A DNA stretch of 64,000 nucleotides from Paenarthrobacter sp. DKR-5. GTDB lineage: Bacteria > Actinomycetota > Actinomycetes > Actinomycetales > Micrococcaceae. The DNA is taken from NCBI RefSeq assembly GCF_018531425.1, contig NZ_JAHBOI010000001.1, positions 186,001 through 250,000 of the forward strand, read 5' to 3'. Shown here one piece after another: positions 41,903 to 51,181 of the stretch. A program made the translations under genes and the position numbers. Within the stretch, counting starts at the first letter, position 1. The number at the start of each line of letters is the position of its first letter. The notes beneath the pieces were generated by a model. It had not been told where the DNA came from. It did no database searches and was given only the letters and a program-made list of their open reading frames with translations.

Positions 41903-42379
41903 ATGGAGACGGCACCCGCGGCGCACCAGCCACACTGGGACGCTGCCCTGCGCGCCGCCGGACGCCGCGTCACCCGGCAACGGCTGGCGGTCCTCGGCGT
42001 GCTCGAACGCACCCCGCACCTGGAAGCCGAGGCAGTGCTGCGCGAGGCCCGGCACGCGCTGCCGGACCTGACGCTGCAGTCGGTGTACGTGATCCTGACG
42101 GACCTGACCAACAGCGGCCTGCTGCGCCGGATTGAGCCCCCGCACTCGCCCGCCCGGTACGAGACGCGGGTGGGCGACAACCACCACCACGCGATCTGCA
42201 CGTCCTGCGGCCGCGTCGAGGACGTCGACTGCGCGGTCGGCCACGCCCCCTGCCTGACACCGAGCTGGACCCCCGGTTCCCGGCCCATGACGATCCACGT
42301 GGCGGAGGTCCTCTACCAGGGCGTCTGCTCGGACTGCCTCGGCCTCGCCGAAGCGGCCGCCCCTGAACTTTCCTCCTGA
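41903..42379 (+). CDS. Fur-family peroxide/metal regulator next to catalase
   Basis: 158 residues. A winged helix (RRVTRQRLAVLGVLERTPHL, LTLQSVYVILTDLTNSGLL) is followed by the metal-binding dimer domain HHHAICTSCGRVEDVDC and a second CSDC pair near the end. This is the FurA/CatR type that represses a catalase gene until peroxide or metal changes release it. The catalase start is 27 bp downstream. ATG 41903 is used; 41891 is possible. Confidence 0.88.
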   Translation: METAPAAHQPHWDAALRAAGRRVTRQRLAVLGVLERTPHLEAEAVLREARHALPDLTLQSVYVILTDLTNSGLLRRIEPPHSPARYETRVGDNHHHAICTSCGRVEDVDCAVGHAPCLTPSWTPGSRPMTIHVAEVLYQGVCSDCLGLAEAAAPELSS

Positions 42380-42406
42380 AAAGTCAACAACCAACCAAGG
42401 AGCACG

Positions 42407-43888
42407 ATGACTCAGCACATCTCCACCACCCAGTCCGGTGCGCCGGTCGCCTCGGACGCGCACTCGCAGAGCACCGGCGCCGACGGCGCGATCGCGCTGA
42501 CCGACCACTACCTGGTCGAGAAGCTCGCCCAGTTCAACCGCGAGCGGGTTCCGGAGCGTGTGGTGCACGCCAAGGGCGGCGGCGCCTTCGGCACCTTCAC
42601 GACCACCGGGGACGTCTCGGCCTACACCAAGGCGGCGCTCTTCCAGCCCGGCGTCGAGACCGAGATGCTGATCCGCTTCTCGTCCGTGGCCGGCGAGCAG
42701 GGCTCCCCGGACACCTGGCGCGACCCGCGCGGCTTCGCGGTGAAGTTCTACACCACCGAGGGCAACTACGATCTGGTCGGCAACAACACTCCGGTGTTCT
42801 TCATCCGCGACGGGATCAAGTTCCCCGACTTCATCCACTCGCAGAAGCGCCTGCCCGGATCGAACCTGCGCGACGCGGACATGCAGTGGGACTTCTGGAC
42901 CCTCTCCCCCGAGTCCGCACACCAGGTCACCTGGCTGATGGGCGACCGCGGCCTGCCCGCGTCGTGGCGGGAAATGCAGGGCTACGGCTCGCACACTTAC
43001 CAGTGGATCAACGCCGCCGGTGAGCGTTTCTGGGTCAAGTACCACTTCAAGTCCCACCAGGGTGTGAATGCCATGACTGCCGATGAGGCCGAGCAGCTCG
43101 CCGGCTCGGACGCGGACTACTACATCCGCGACCTCTACGAGAACATCGAGGCCGGCAACTTCCCGTCCTGGGACCTGCACGTGCAGGTCATGCCGTACGA
43201 GGACGCCAAGAACTACCGGTTCAACCCGTTCGACCTGACCAAGATCTGGCCCCACGCGGACTACCCGCTGGTGAAGGTCGGCACCATGACGCTGAACCGG
43301 AACCCGGAGAACTACTTCGCGCAGATCGAGCAGGCCGCTTTCTCGCCGTCGAACTTCGTGCCGGGCATCGCCGCCTCCCCGGACAAGATGCTGCAGGCAC
43401 GCATCTTCTCCTACGCGGACGCGCACCGCTACCGGGTGGGCACCAACCACGCCCAGCTGCCGGTGAACGCGCCCAAGAACGAGGTGCACAACTACTCGCA
43501 GAACGGCGCCGCCCGCTACACCTTCAACTCCGCCTCCACCCCGGTCTACGCCCCGAATTCAAAGGGCGGCCCCGCCGCCGCGGAGCCGGCACAGGTCGGC
43601 GGCGGCTGGGAGAACGACGGCGAGCTGACGCTGTCCGCGCACTCGCTGCACGCGGCCGACGATGACTTCGGCCAGGCCGGCACACTGTACCGCGAGGTCT
43701 TCGACGACGCCGAGCGCGCCCGCTTCCTCGACACCATCACCGGAGGGGTCGCCGGTGTGCAGGACCCGGGCATCAAGGAACGCGCCATCGGCTACTGGAC
43801 CAAGGTGGACGCCGACCTCGGCGCCAAGCTGCGCGCCAACCTTGGTACGGCCGCGGTGAGCGACGCCGAAGCCGCCAACAAGCTGTAG
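42407..43888 (+). CDS. katA: Monofunctional heme catalase
   Basis: 493 residues. Catalytic His in [14 protein letters not shown] near residue 55, Asn in [12 protein letters not shown] near 125, and the heme-ligand Tyr in [14 protein letters not shown] near 335. Short (about 490) clade-3-like catalase that converts H2O2 to water and O2 in the cytoplasm. CAAGGAG precedes the ATG. Probably cotranscribed with the Fur-family gene. Confidence 0.95.
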   Translation: MTQHISTTQSGAPVASDAHSQSTGADGAIALTDHYLVEKLAQFNRERVPERVVHAKGGGAFGTFTTTGDVSAYTKAALFQPGVETEMLIRFSSVAGEQGSPDTWRDPRGFAVKFYTTEGNYDLVGNNTPVFFIRDGIKFPDFIHSQKRLPGSNLRDADMQWDFWTLSPESAHQVTWLMGDRGLPASWREMQGYGSHTYQWINAAGERFWVKYHFKSHQGVNAMTADEAEQLAGSDADYYIRDLYENIEAGNFPSWDLHVQVMPYEDAKNYRFNPFDLTKIWPHADYPLVKVGTMTLNRNPENYFAQIEQAAFSPSNFVPGIAASPDKMLQARIFSYADAHRYRVGTNHAQLPVNAPKNEVHNYSQNGAARYTFNSASTPVYAPNSKGGPAAAEPAQVGGGWENDGELTLSAHSLHAADDDFGQAGTLYREVFDDAERARFLDTITGGVAGVQDPGIKERAIGYWTKVDADLGAKLRANLGTAAVSDAEAANKL

Positions 43889-43918
43889 CCAACAAGCTCC
43901 AGCCACCCGGGCCAAGCC

Positions 43919-43980
43919 CGCGACTTTGCAGAAAAGGACCCCTCGCCATCGCGCGAGGGGTCCTTTTCTGCAAAGTCGCG
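43919..43980. terminator. Very long perfect hairpin / intergenic repeat after katA
   Basis: 28-bp arms (43919-43946 and 43953-43980) pair without mismatch around a 6-base loop; the core reads TTTGCAGAAAAGGACCCCTC. T-rich on both strands. Related to the hairpin at 46722-46770. Confidence 0.8.
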
Positions 43981-44069
43981 ATCCGCTGGGAGGGGGTAGT
44001 CGCGGCGGGAGCGTTTCCTATAGGATCTTTGAACCTGAGAATCCCCTTCACGGAAGAAGACCGATACCG

Positions 44070-45530
44070 ATGAACACCACCGTCGAGGAACTCCGGGCAG
44101 CTGTCGAAGCAGCACACGCGGCGTTTGGGAAAGCCCGCGCAGCGGACCCCGAAACGCGCGCCGGCTGGCTTGAGGCGGTCGCCGCAGCACTGGAGCAGGA
44201 CGCCGGGACACTGGTGCAGATCGCCGGCCGGGAAACACACTTGGGATCACCCCGGCTCGACGGTGAGCTGAAGCGGAGCGTTTTCCAGTTGCGGCTCTTC
44301 GCGGAGGAACTCCGCCGCGGCGAGCACCTCGATGCCACCATCGACCATGCGGACGCGGAGTGGGGCATGGGCCCGCGCCCCGACCTGCGCCGGTTCAACG
44401 TGCCGCTCGGCGTCGTCGGCGTCTTCGGCGCGTCAAACTTCCCCTTCGCCTTCAGCGTGATGGGCGGGGACAGCGCCTCGGCGCTGGCCGCGGGCTGCGC
44501 CGTCGTGCACAAGGCCCACGAAGGCCATCCCGACCTCGCGGAGCGCACCGCCGGGACCGTCATTGACGCCCTGGACGCTGCCGGGGCCCCGGCCGGCCTG
44601 TTCTCACTGGTCACTGGGCGCCCCGCCGCCGAAGCCCTCGTAGACCATCCGCTCGTCAAGGCCGTCGGCTTCACCGGGTCGACGGCGGTCGGCCGCGCAC
44701 TGTTTGACCGCGCCGCCGCACGGCCGGAACCGATCCCGTTCTACGGCGAACTCGGCGGCATCAACGCCGTGTTCGTCACCGAGCACGCCTGGTCCGTGCG
44801 CCGGGACGAGATCCTCAGGGGGTACGCCGGCTCCTTCACGATGGGGATGGGGCAGTTCTGCACCAAGCCCGGCCTGCTGTTCGTGCCCGCCGGGCAGACC
44901 GAGGAGCTGCGCAAGGTGCTGTCCGAGGCACTGGCGGGCTTCGCGCCGTCGCGGCTGCTCACCGAGCGCCTGCACGAGGGGTTCCGAGACGCCGTCGGGC
45001 AGGTGGAAGAGCACACCGGAGTGGACGTGCTGCTCGAGGGCGACTTCGCGCCGATGCCCCGGCCGACCCTGCTGCGCACCACCGCCGACGCCGTCCGCAA
45101 GGATCCGGCGCTGCTCCGGCAGGAGATGTTCGGGCCGGCGAGCCTCGTCGTCGAATACGGCGACCAGTCGGAACTGGCCGGGCTGGCGGGCCTGCTCGAA
45201 GGGCAGCTGACGACGACGCTGCAGGCCGACCCGGAGGACGACGTCGCCGAACTCACTGCCCGGCTGGCCGACATCAGCGGCCGGGTGCTCTGGAACGGCT
45301 GGCCCACCGGTGTGACCGTCAGCTACGCGCAGCACCACGGCGGCCCCTACCCGGCGACGACGTCGAACACCACCTCGGTAGGCACCGCAGCCATCCGCCG
45401 GTTCCTCCGGCCGGTGGCGTACCAGTCCTTCCCGGCCGACCGGCTGCCCGAACCCGTCCAGGACGCCAACCCGTGGCGGATCCCGCAGCGGGTGGACGGC
45501 ACATGGCGCCGCCCGGAGCAGGCATCGTGA
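44070..45530 (+). CDS. Aldehyde dehydrogenase, alpha-ketoglutaric semialdehyde type
   Basis: 486 residues, NAD(P)+-dependent. FGASNFPFAFSVMGGDSASA near residue 130, cofactor loop FTGSTAVGRALFD near 200, general base in YGELGGINAV near 230, nucleophile Cys in MGQFCTKPGLLF near 270. The sequence resembles the 2,5-dioxovalerate dehydrogenase subgroup that makes 2-oxoglutarate. It overlaps the next gene, an FAH-family enzyme; together they fit pentose-acid oxidation. ATG 44070 follows GGAAGAAG. Exact substrate inferred from context. Confidence 0.85.
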   Translation: MNTTVEELRAAVEAAHAAFGKARAADPETRAGWLEAVAAALEQDAGTLVQIAGRETHLGSPRLDGELKRSVFQLRLFAEELRRGEHLDATIDHADAEWGMGPRPDLRRFNVPLGVVGVFGASNFPFAFSVMGGDSASALAAGCAVVHKAHEGHPDLAERTAGTVIDALDAAGAPAGLFSLVTGRPAAEALVDHPLVKAVGFTGSTAVGRALFDRAAARPEPIPFYGELGGINAVFVTEHAWSVRRDEILRGYAGSFTMGMGQFCTKPGLLFVPAGQTEELRKVLSEALAGFAPSRLLTERLHEGFRDAVGQVEEHTGVDVLLEGDFAPMPRPTLLRTTADAVRKDPALLRQEMFGPASLVVEYGDQSELAGLAGLLEGQLTTTLQADPEDDVAELTARLADISGRVLWNGWPTGVTVSYAQHHGGPYPATTSNTTSVGTAAIRRFLRPVAYQSFPADRLPEPVQDANPWRIPQRVDGTWRRPEQAS

Positions 45531-46702
45531 CAGCGGCCGACGCCCCCCGGCTGGAGGACATCCTGCCCGAGGACGCGGAGGACGCCCTGCTCATCGGCAG
45601 GCTCTGGGACCCGGAAACCTCCGGCCCGCGGGTCGTCGCCGTCCAGGGCGAGGACGTGTTCGACCTCCGGCACCTCGCCGGCACGGTCTCGGAACTCTTC
45701 GAGCACGCCGGCCTTCCCGACCGGGTTCAGGGAGCCCTCACGGCGCCGCGCTGGCGCACCGCCGACGTCGTCGAAGCTTCCCTCGACCGCGACACGGGGC
45801 GCCCGCACCTGCTGGCCCCGGTGGACCTGCAGGTCGTCAAGGCCTGCGGCGTGACATTCGTGGACAGCATGATCGAACGCGTCATCGAGGAACGCACCGG
45901 CGGCGACGCCGCACGGGCAGCCGGGGTGCGCGAGCTTGTCGGACGGGCCCTGGGCGGCAGCATTGCCTCCGTGCGACCCGGTTCGCCCGAGGCCGCCGAG
46001 GCGAAGCGCGTGCTGAGCGCCGAGGGGCTCTGGTCGCAGTACCTGGAGGTCGGCATCGGCCCGGACCCCGAGGTCTTCACAAAGGCTCCCGTCCTCTCCT
46101 CGGTGGGCAACGGCGCCCGGATCGGCATCCCGGGCTTCTCGTCCTGGAACAACCCGGAGCCGGAGCTGGTCCTCGTCGCCACGTCGCAAGGGCGCGTCGT
46201 CGGCGCCACGCTCGGCAACGACGTCAACCTCCGCGACGTCGAAGGCCGCAGCGCGTTGCTGCTGGGCAAAGCGAAGGACAACAACGCCTCCAGCGCCCTG
46301 GGACCCTTCATCCGGCTCTTCGACGAATCCTTCACCCTGGAGACGCTGCGGACGGAAGAGATCCTGCTGCGGGTCGACGGCGCTGACGGGTTCGTCCTGG
46401 AGGGGCGCAACACGTTGGCGAGGATCAGCCGGCCCTTCGAGGAGCTCGTGGCAGCCACCGCGGGCCGGCACCACCAGTACCCGGACGGCTTTGCCCTCTA
46501 CACCGGCACCCTCTTTGCCCCCACGCAGGACCGCGACGAAGCCGGGCAGGGCTTCACCCACAAGGACGGCGACATCGTGGCGATCCGCAGCCGGCACCTC
46601 GGCACGCTGATCAACGAGGTCGGCGTCGCAGAGGAGCTGCCCGAGTGGTCCTTCGGGCTGCGCCAGCTCTTCACCTACCTGCAGCGCACCGCCGTCGCCT
46701 AA
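45527..46702 (+). CDS. Fumarylacetoacetate hydrolase family protein (2-keto-3-deoxypentonate dehydratase-like)
   Basis: 391 residues. FAH-fold motifs lie in the second half: SMIERVIEERTGG near residue 120, then the metal-binding GNDVNLRDVEGRSALLLGKA near 235-255 and FALYTGTLFAPTQDRDEAG near 325. This long FAH subgroup includes XylX-type 2-keto-3-deoxy-xylonate/arabonate dehydratases. Its product, 2-oxoglutarate semialdehyde, is the expected substrate of the dehydrogenase whose stop its GTG overlaps (GTGA). Sugar specificity unknown. Confidence 0.82.
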   Translation: MTAADAPRLEDILPEDAEDALLIGRLWDPETSGPRVVAVQGEDVFDLRHLAGTVSELFEHAGLPDRVQGALTAPRWRTADVVEASLDRDTGRPHLLAPVDLQVVKACGVTFVDSMIERVIEERTGGDAARAAGVRELVGRALGGSIASVRPGSPEAAEAKRVLSAEGLWSQYLEVGIGPDPEVFTKAPVLSSVGNGARIGIPGFSSWNNPEPELVLVATSQGRVVGATLGNDVNLRDVEGRSALLLGKAKDNNASSALGPFIRLFDESFTLETLRTEEILLRVDGADGFVLEGRNTLARISRPFEELVAATAGRHHQYPDGFALYTGTLFAPTQDRDEAGQGFTHKDGDIVAIRSRHLGTLINEVGVAEELPEWSFGLRQLFTYLQRTAVA

Positions 46703-46721
46703 GCCGGCAAACTCCGCCAGT

Positions 46722-46770
46722 TTGCAAAAAATGACCCCTCACCGCGTGGTGAGGGGTCATTTTCTGTAGA
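46722..46770. terminator. Bidirectional hairpin terminator
   Basis: AAAATGACCCCTCACC (46728-46743) pairs with 46748-46763 around GCGT, between two convergent genes. Its flank TTTGCA and core GACCCCTC resemble the hairpin after katA. Confidence 0.82.
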
Positions 46771-46812
46771 TTCGCGCGCAGGCGCTGGGCGCCAAACGGT
46801 CGCCGGGCGGGC

Positions 46813-48339
46813 CTAGACCGTGGCGTCCTCGGTGCTTTCCGAAGGGGACACCGCGGCGCGCGCCTCGGCGAACTTCTCGTTCAGCCGCGAGTGCCGCTGG
46901 CCGTAGGCGAAGTAGATGATGAAGCCGACCACGAGCCAGCCGACGAAGTAGATCCAGGTCTCAACGGCCAGGTTCGTCATCAGGTACAGGCACAGGACGG
47001 CCGAAACGATCGGCAGCACCTTCCCGAAGGGAACCCGGAACGAGGGCTTCAGGTCCGGGCGCTTGCGGCGCAGCACGATGATGCCGAGGCTGACGACGAC
47101 GAACGCGGACAGCGTTCCGATGTTGATCATTTCCTCGAGGACGTCCACCTTCGTCAGGCCGGCCACCAGCGCCACCAGGGCGCCGCACAGAATCTGCAGC
47201 CGCACCGGCGTCGAGCGCTTGTCACTCGTCACGGAGAGCTTCCGCGGCAGCAGCCCGTCGCGGCTCATGGCCAGCACCACGCGGGCCAGGCCCATCAGCA
47301 GCACCATGATGACAGTTGTCAGGCCGATCAGCGACCCGAAGGCGATGACCTTGGCGGCGTCGGTGTTGCCCACCGCTTCGAAGGCCGTGGTCAGCGTCGG
47401 CGCCTTGGCCTCGGCCAGCTTCGTGTAGCTGACCATGCCGGTCAGCGCCAGCGACACCAGGATGTAGAGGACGGTGACGATGGCCAGGCCGCCGAAGATC
47501 CCGCGAGGCAGGGTCTTCTGCGGGTTCTTGACCTCCTCGGCCGAGGTGGCGACGACGTCGAACCCGATGAACGCGAAGAAGACCAGCGCGGCACCGGCGA
47601 AGATGCCGAGCGTGCCGTAGTGGGCCGGAGCGGCGCCGGTCAGGAAGGCGAAGAAGGACTGCTGCAGCACGCCGCCGGCGCCCTGGTCCGCCGCCGGCAC
47701 GGACTGCGGGACGAACGGGGCGAAGTTCTCCGCCTTGATGTACGTGAACCCGACCACAATGACGAACAGCACGACGGCGATCTTGATAATCGTGAAGATG
47801 TTGCCCACCCGGGCCGACAGCTTGGTGCCGAGGGCGAGCAGGACGGTGAACACCGCCACGATCAGGAACGCCCCCCAGGTGACCTCCACCGGACCGACCT
47901 GGAAGCTGGGCGGAAGGTTGATGCCCGCCAGTTCGAAGACCTTGCTCAGGTAGATGCCCCAGTACTTGGCGATCACCGCACCGGCGGTGAACAGTTCCAG
48001 AATGAGGTTCCAGCCGATGATCCAGGCGACGACCTCGCCCATGGTGGCGTAGGTGAAGACGTAGGCGCTGCCGGCCACGGGGATCGCGGTCGCGAACTCG
48101 GCGTAGCACATGATCGCCAAGGCGCAGGTGATGGCGGCGATGACGAAAGAGATCGTGACGGCGGGGCCCGCGAAGTTGGCGGCAGCCTTGGCGCCAACCG
48201 AAAAGATCCCGGCGCCGACTGCGACGGCGACGCCGAGGACCATCAGGTCCCAGGTGCTCAGGGATCGCCTGAGCTTGCGGCCCGGTTCATTGGAGTCAGC
48301 GATGGACTGCTCAATGGCTTTTGTCCGGAAGAGATTCAT
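46813..48339 (-). CDS. APC-family amino acid permease (cationic amino acid transporter-like)
   Basis: 508 residues, 12-14 helices. The motif VLGVAVAVGAGIFSVGAKAA near residue 45 is the G-A-G-I-F substrate loop of APC transporters, and AFIGFDVVATSAEEVKNPQK near 245 is typical of CAT-type importers. Amino acid uptake by proton symport is likely. Start at ATG 48339 gives the family-like MNLFRTKAIEQSI; no strong ribosome site is seen. Confidence 0.88.
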   Translation of the reverse strand: MNLFRTKAIEQSIADSNEPGRKLRRSLSTWDLMVLGVAVAVGAGIFSVGAKAAANFAGPAVTISFVIAAITCALAIMCYAEFATAIPVAGSAYVFTYATMGEVVAWIIGWNLILELFTAGAVIAKYWGIYLSKVFELAGINLPPSFQVGPVEVTWGAFLIVAVFTVLLALGTKLSARVGNIFTIIKIAVVLFVIVVGFTYIKAENFAPFVPQSVPAADQGAGGVLQQSFFAFLTGAAPAHYGTLGIFAGAALVFFAFIGFDVVATSAEEVKNPQKTLPRGIFGGLAIVTVLYILVSLALTGMVSYTKLAEAKAPTLTTAFEAVGNTDAAKVIAFGSLIGLTTVIMVLLMGLARVVLAMSRDGLLPRKLSVTSDKRSTPVRLQILCGALVALVAGLTKVDVLEEMINIGTLSAFVVVSLGIIVLRRKRPDLKPSFRVPFGKVLPIVSAVLCLYLMTNLAVETWIYFVGWLVVGFIIYFAYGQRHSRLNEKFAEARAAVSPSESTEDATV

Positions 48340-48449
48340 GGATTGTTCGCTTACGTTTCGGGAAAACTGACCCAATAAGCGTATTGACCACCCTGTGGAC
48401 ATCCCCAGTCGTCTCGGATGTTGAGACGGGGGTCCGCAGGCGGGCCTGT

Positions 48450-50282
48450 TCAGTAGTAGGCTGCGGCCGCCGCGGGGGCCGCACCCTCCGCCGCCACGGT
48501 GGCGGTCAGGATCTGCGGCACGCGGGGCAGCGGCACCACGCGCACGATGAACGTGCGCGCTGCGTCCGCCGCATCCGCGGATGAACAGACCGTCGCGCCG
48601 GGCACATTGCCGCAGTTCCAGCCCGGCGGCGTCTCGACGGCGAGCACCTCGGAGACGGCGGGCACTCCCGGCGTCCCCTCGGCCACCCTCGTGCGGTCCA
48701 CCCGCGCCGTGAAGCGGATGCTGGCGCTGCGCACCGCCGCCGGGACGGTGACGTCCACGCGCAGCCGGGCCGGGCCTTGGGGAGCGCTGATCCGGATACC
48801 CGTCCGTCTTACGTCCCCGGCGCGGTCGTCCCCTCCTTCGCCGGTCCCGGGCAGCGCCGGAGCAGTGGGCTGGACGGACGGAACCTCCAGCCCGGGGACG
48901 GGAACCGCTGCGTCAACGGGTGGCACCTGTCCCGGCAGGGTGATGGCCCCGGGCAGCGTCGGCAGCAACGGGCCCACGCCCGGAGTACCCGCCAGCCCCG
49001 AGGCCGGTGATGCGGTCGGAGCGGCCCCGGCGGGCACCTTAGCGGCGGGCACCTTAGCGGGTGCCTTCGCGGACGGGTCGGCAGCGGGCGCGGACGGCGT
49101 CGGACGCAGAGCCGCCGTGCCGCTGTGCGCGGAGGATTCCTGCCCGCCCCCGGAGAGGGCAGTTGCGGCAGGGGCCCCGGGCGGCCTTTCGGCCGCCGAG
49201 CTGGCCGGGGGCAGCAGCGCTCCGCCGACGAGGGCCCCGCCCACGACTGCCGCCGCCGCGGCTCCCGCAGCAGCCAACCCGGCCCCCGCCGGGTGGACGG
49301 CCGACCACTTCCAGGTTGATGCCGCCGCCGTCTTCAACCAGCCGCCGAAACCGCCGGCCGCACCAACGCCCGCACCCGCAGTCGTTCCGGCCGCCGCACC
49401 AACGCCCGCACCCGCAGTCGTCCCGGCCCCCGCACCAACGCCGGCACCGGCCACGGCGGCGGAGCCGGCGGCGGAGCCGGCGAAACCTGCGCCGGCGACC
49501 AGCGGGAAGATGACTGCGCGCATGCCGGCGCCGACGTCGCGCAGCTGCACAAGCATCGCCGTGCAGGCGCCGCACTCCTCGAGATGGCTTTGGACCTTGG
49601 CCCGGCTGCGCGCGCTGAGCCCGTTCCGCGCGTAGGCACCGAGTTTTCCGGCGTACGAGGCGCACTCCTTCCCCTGGCTGCGCGCCAGGTGCTCCTGCAA
49701 GTAGGCCTGCCGGAGACCCTCGCGGGCACGGAGGGCGAGCGCCGACACGCCGTTGGCGGACAGACCAAGGATCGGCGCCACGGCCGCGGGCTGCATGCCG
49801 TCGACCTCGGTGTACCACAGCACGGCCTGCCACCGCTCCGGAAGGCTGCGGTAGGCCTGAGCGACAGTGCGGGACTCGAATGACTCCAGCACCGGGTCAA
49901 CGTACGCCGCCGGCACCTCGAAGGCGGCGATATCCTCGACGGGACGCTGCCGGATATCCCTGCTGTTTCGCCGCGCGGCCAGCCGGGCAAGCGCCGTGAA
50001 GAGGTACGCACGGAAGAAGCTCTCCGGTCCCGATCCGGCCTTGAGCGCGGTGAGGACGTTGGCGAAAGCCTCGGCGGCGAGGTCCTCCGCGTCCGAGGCG
50101 TTCCGGGCAAACCGCCGCGCCAGGCCGACGGCGGCCGCGTAATGGCGCTCGTACAGCTCGCCGTAGGCCCCGTCGTCGCCGCCCCGGACACGCGTCAGCA
50201 GCTCGGCGTCGCTGGGGGCGTCGCCGGCAGCATCGGTGCCGCGCAGGCCCGAGCCGGCATCCTGGACTGGGTGGCTGCTCAC
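48450..50282 (-). CDS. Membrane-tethered ECF sigma factor with zinc finger and extracytoplasmic C-terminal domain
   Basis: 610 residues. Sigma-2 (about 25-95, RRFARNASDAEDLAAEAFAN) and sigma-4 (about 140-195, LPERWQAVLWYTEVDG) make an ECF factor. A zinc-finger HLEECGAC near 233 resembles anti-sigma factors. Then Gly/Ala-rich repeats (about 260-310), a membrane helix (about 335-358), a Pro/Ala-rich stalk and a C-terminal beta-type domain of about 120 residues with two Cys. The sigma domain would be held at the membrane until released. GTG 50282 has GGGAGGGAG upstream. Confidence 0.85.
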   Translation of the reverse strand: MSSHPVQDAGSGLRGTDAAGDAPSDAELLTRVRGGDDGAYGELYERHYAAAVGLARRFARNASDAEDLAAEAFANVLTALKAGSGPESFFRAYLFTALARLAARRNSRDIRQRPVEDIAAFEVPAAYVDPVLESFESRTVAQAYRSLPERWQAVLWYTEVDGMQPAAVAPILGLSANGVSALALRAREGLRQAYLQEHLARSQGKECASYAGKLGAYARNGLSARSRAKVQSHLEECGACTAMLVQLRDVGAGMRAVIFPLVAGAGFAGSAAGSAAVAGAGVGAGAGTTAGAGVGAAAGTTAGAGVGAAGGFGGWLKTAAASTWKWSAVHPAGAGLAAAGAAAAAVVGGALVGGALLPPASSAAERPPGAPAATALSGGGQESSAHSGTAALRPTPSAPAADPSAKAPAKVPAAKVPAGAAPTASPASGLAGTPGVGPLLPTLPGAITLPGQVPPVDAAVPVPGLEVPSVQPTAPALPGTGEGGDDRAGDVRRTGIRISAPQGPARLRVDVTVPAAVRSASIRFTARVDRTRVAEGTPGVPAVSEVLAVETPPGWNCGNVPGATVCSSADAADAARTFIVRVVPLPRVPQILTATVAAEGAAPAAAAAYY

Positions 50283-50422
50283 AAATCTCCCTCCCGGGCG
50301 TCGTTACCGGAGTGCTGAGCGGATTCGCGTCGAGGGTCCCCCCAGTCTAGGACCGGCCGCAGGCACCGGTCTTTAAAGTTGAGGGAATTTATCTGCCGCT
50401 CGTCGCGTCATGACCTGGGCAA

Positions 50423-51175
50423 GTGGCGCTCTCAACCTGTATGACCGTCGTCCGGCACAGGCCCGCGCCCGAGCGCCTGCCCTCCTCGCTGCTCGCTTCG
50501 TGGCGCGCACATACCGCCGCCAAAGGGTGGCGCGGAGGCTCCGACTGGCTATGCGCGGAAGTTCTGCAGCTGGCCGCGGCGTTTGCGGCCCGGGCCGACG
50601 TCGAGGCTGCTGCCCGGGCTCTGGGCCGCGTGCGGGCACATCAGGGGGTGGGCATCGCCGAGGCGCTGACGGATCTGCAGTGCCTCTACCTATGCCAGCG
50701 GTGCAGTCCCGACGAGGCGGTTGTGTCAGCCTTTGCGGAAGCGTGGGTTGAAGCGACCGAGCGCGCGCTGCCGTCCGTGTCCTGCCTCGATCCGGGAACG
50801 GGCCTTCCCACCGTCGAGCATTTCCGGTCCAGGGTGGCGGAGCTGTATGAGGGCGGCGCGGACCGTGACCGGGTGGCCGGGGTATTGAGGTTTCCCGGAT
50901 CCGGCCTGAGCGGCGAGCCGGGATTCCGGCGCCGGGCGCTGCTGGGCGCCGCCGCCGGAGAGACCTTCGCGGGCACCGGGGCGCTCCTGACCCTCGGTCG
51001 GGCCACCCTGGCGGTGGTCGCCGAGGACGAGCCGGCTGCGGCGGACCGCCTCGAAGGCTGCGCAGTAGCTTTCCGTGCCGTACTGGGCAGGTCTCCGGAC
51101 GACCCTGAGGTCGGCTACCGGCTGCTGCCGTTGCCGGACACCCTCGGCCGCTTTGAACGGTTCATGCGCGCCTGA
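50423..51175 (+). CDS. Hypothetical protein with degenerate GGDEF-like region
   Basis: 250 residues. CLDPGTGLPTVEHFRSRVAEL near residue 120 resembles the D-x-L-T-G-L-P-N start of a diguanylate cyclase, but no GGDEF active-site motif follows, so it is probably catalytically dead if related. Divergent from the tethered sigma gene; they may share control. GTG 50423 and ATG 50441 are both possible starts; neither has a good ribosome site. Confidence 0.6.
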   Translation: MALSTCMTVVRHRPAPERLPSSLLASWRAHTAAKGWRGGSDWLCAEVLQLAAAFAARADVEAAARALGRVRAHQGVGIAEALTDLQCLYLCQRCSPDEAVVSAFAEAWVEATERALPSVSCLDPGTGLPTVEHFRSRVAELYEGGADRDRVAGVLRFPGSGLSGEPGFRRRALLGAAAGETFAGTGALLTLGRATLAVVAEDEPAAADRLEGCAVAFRAVLGRSPDDPEVGYRLLPLPDTLGRFERFMRA

Positions 51176-51181
51176 GGCTCA

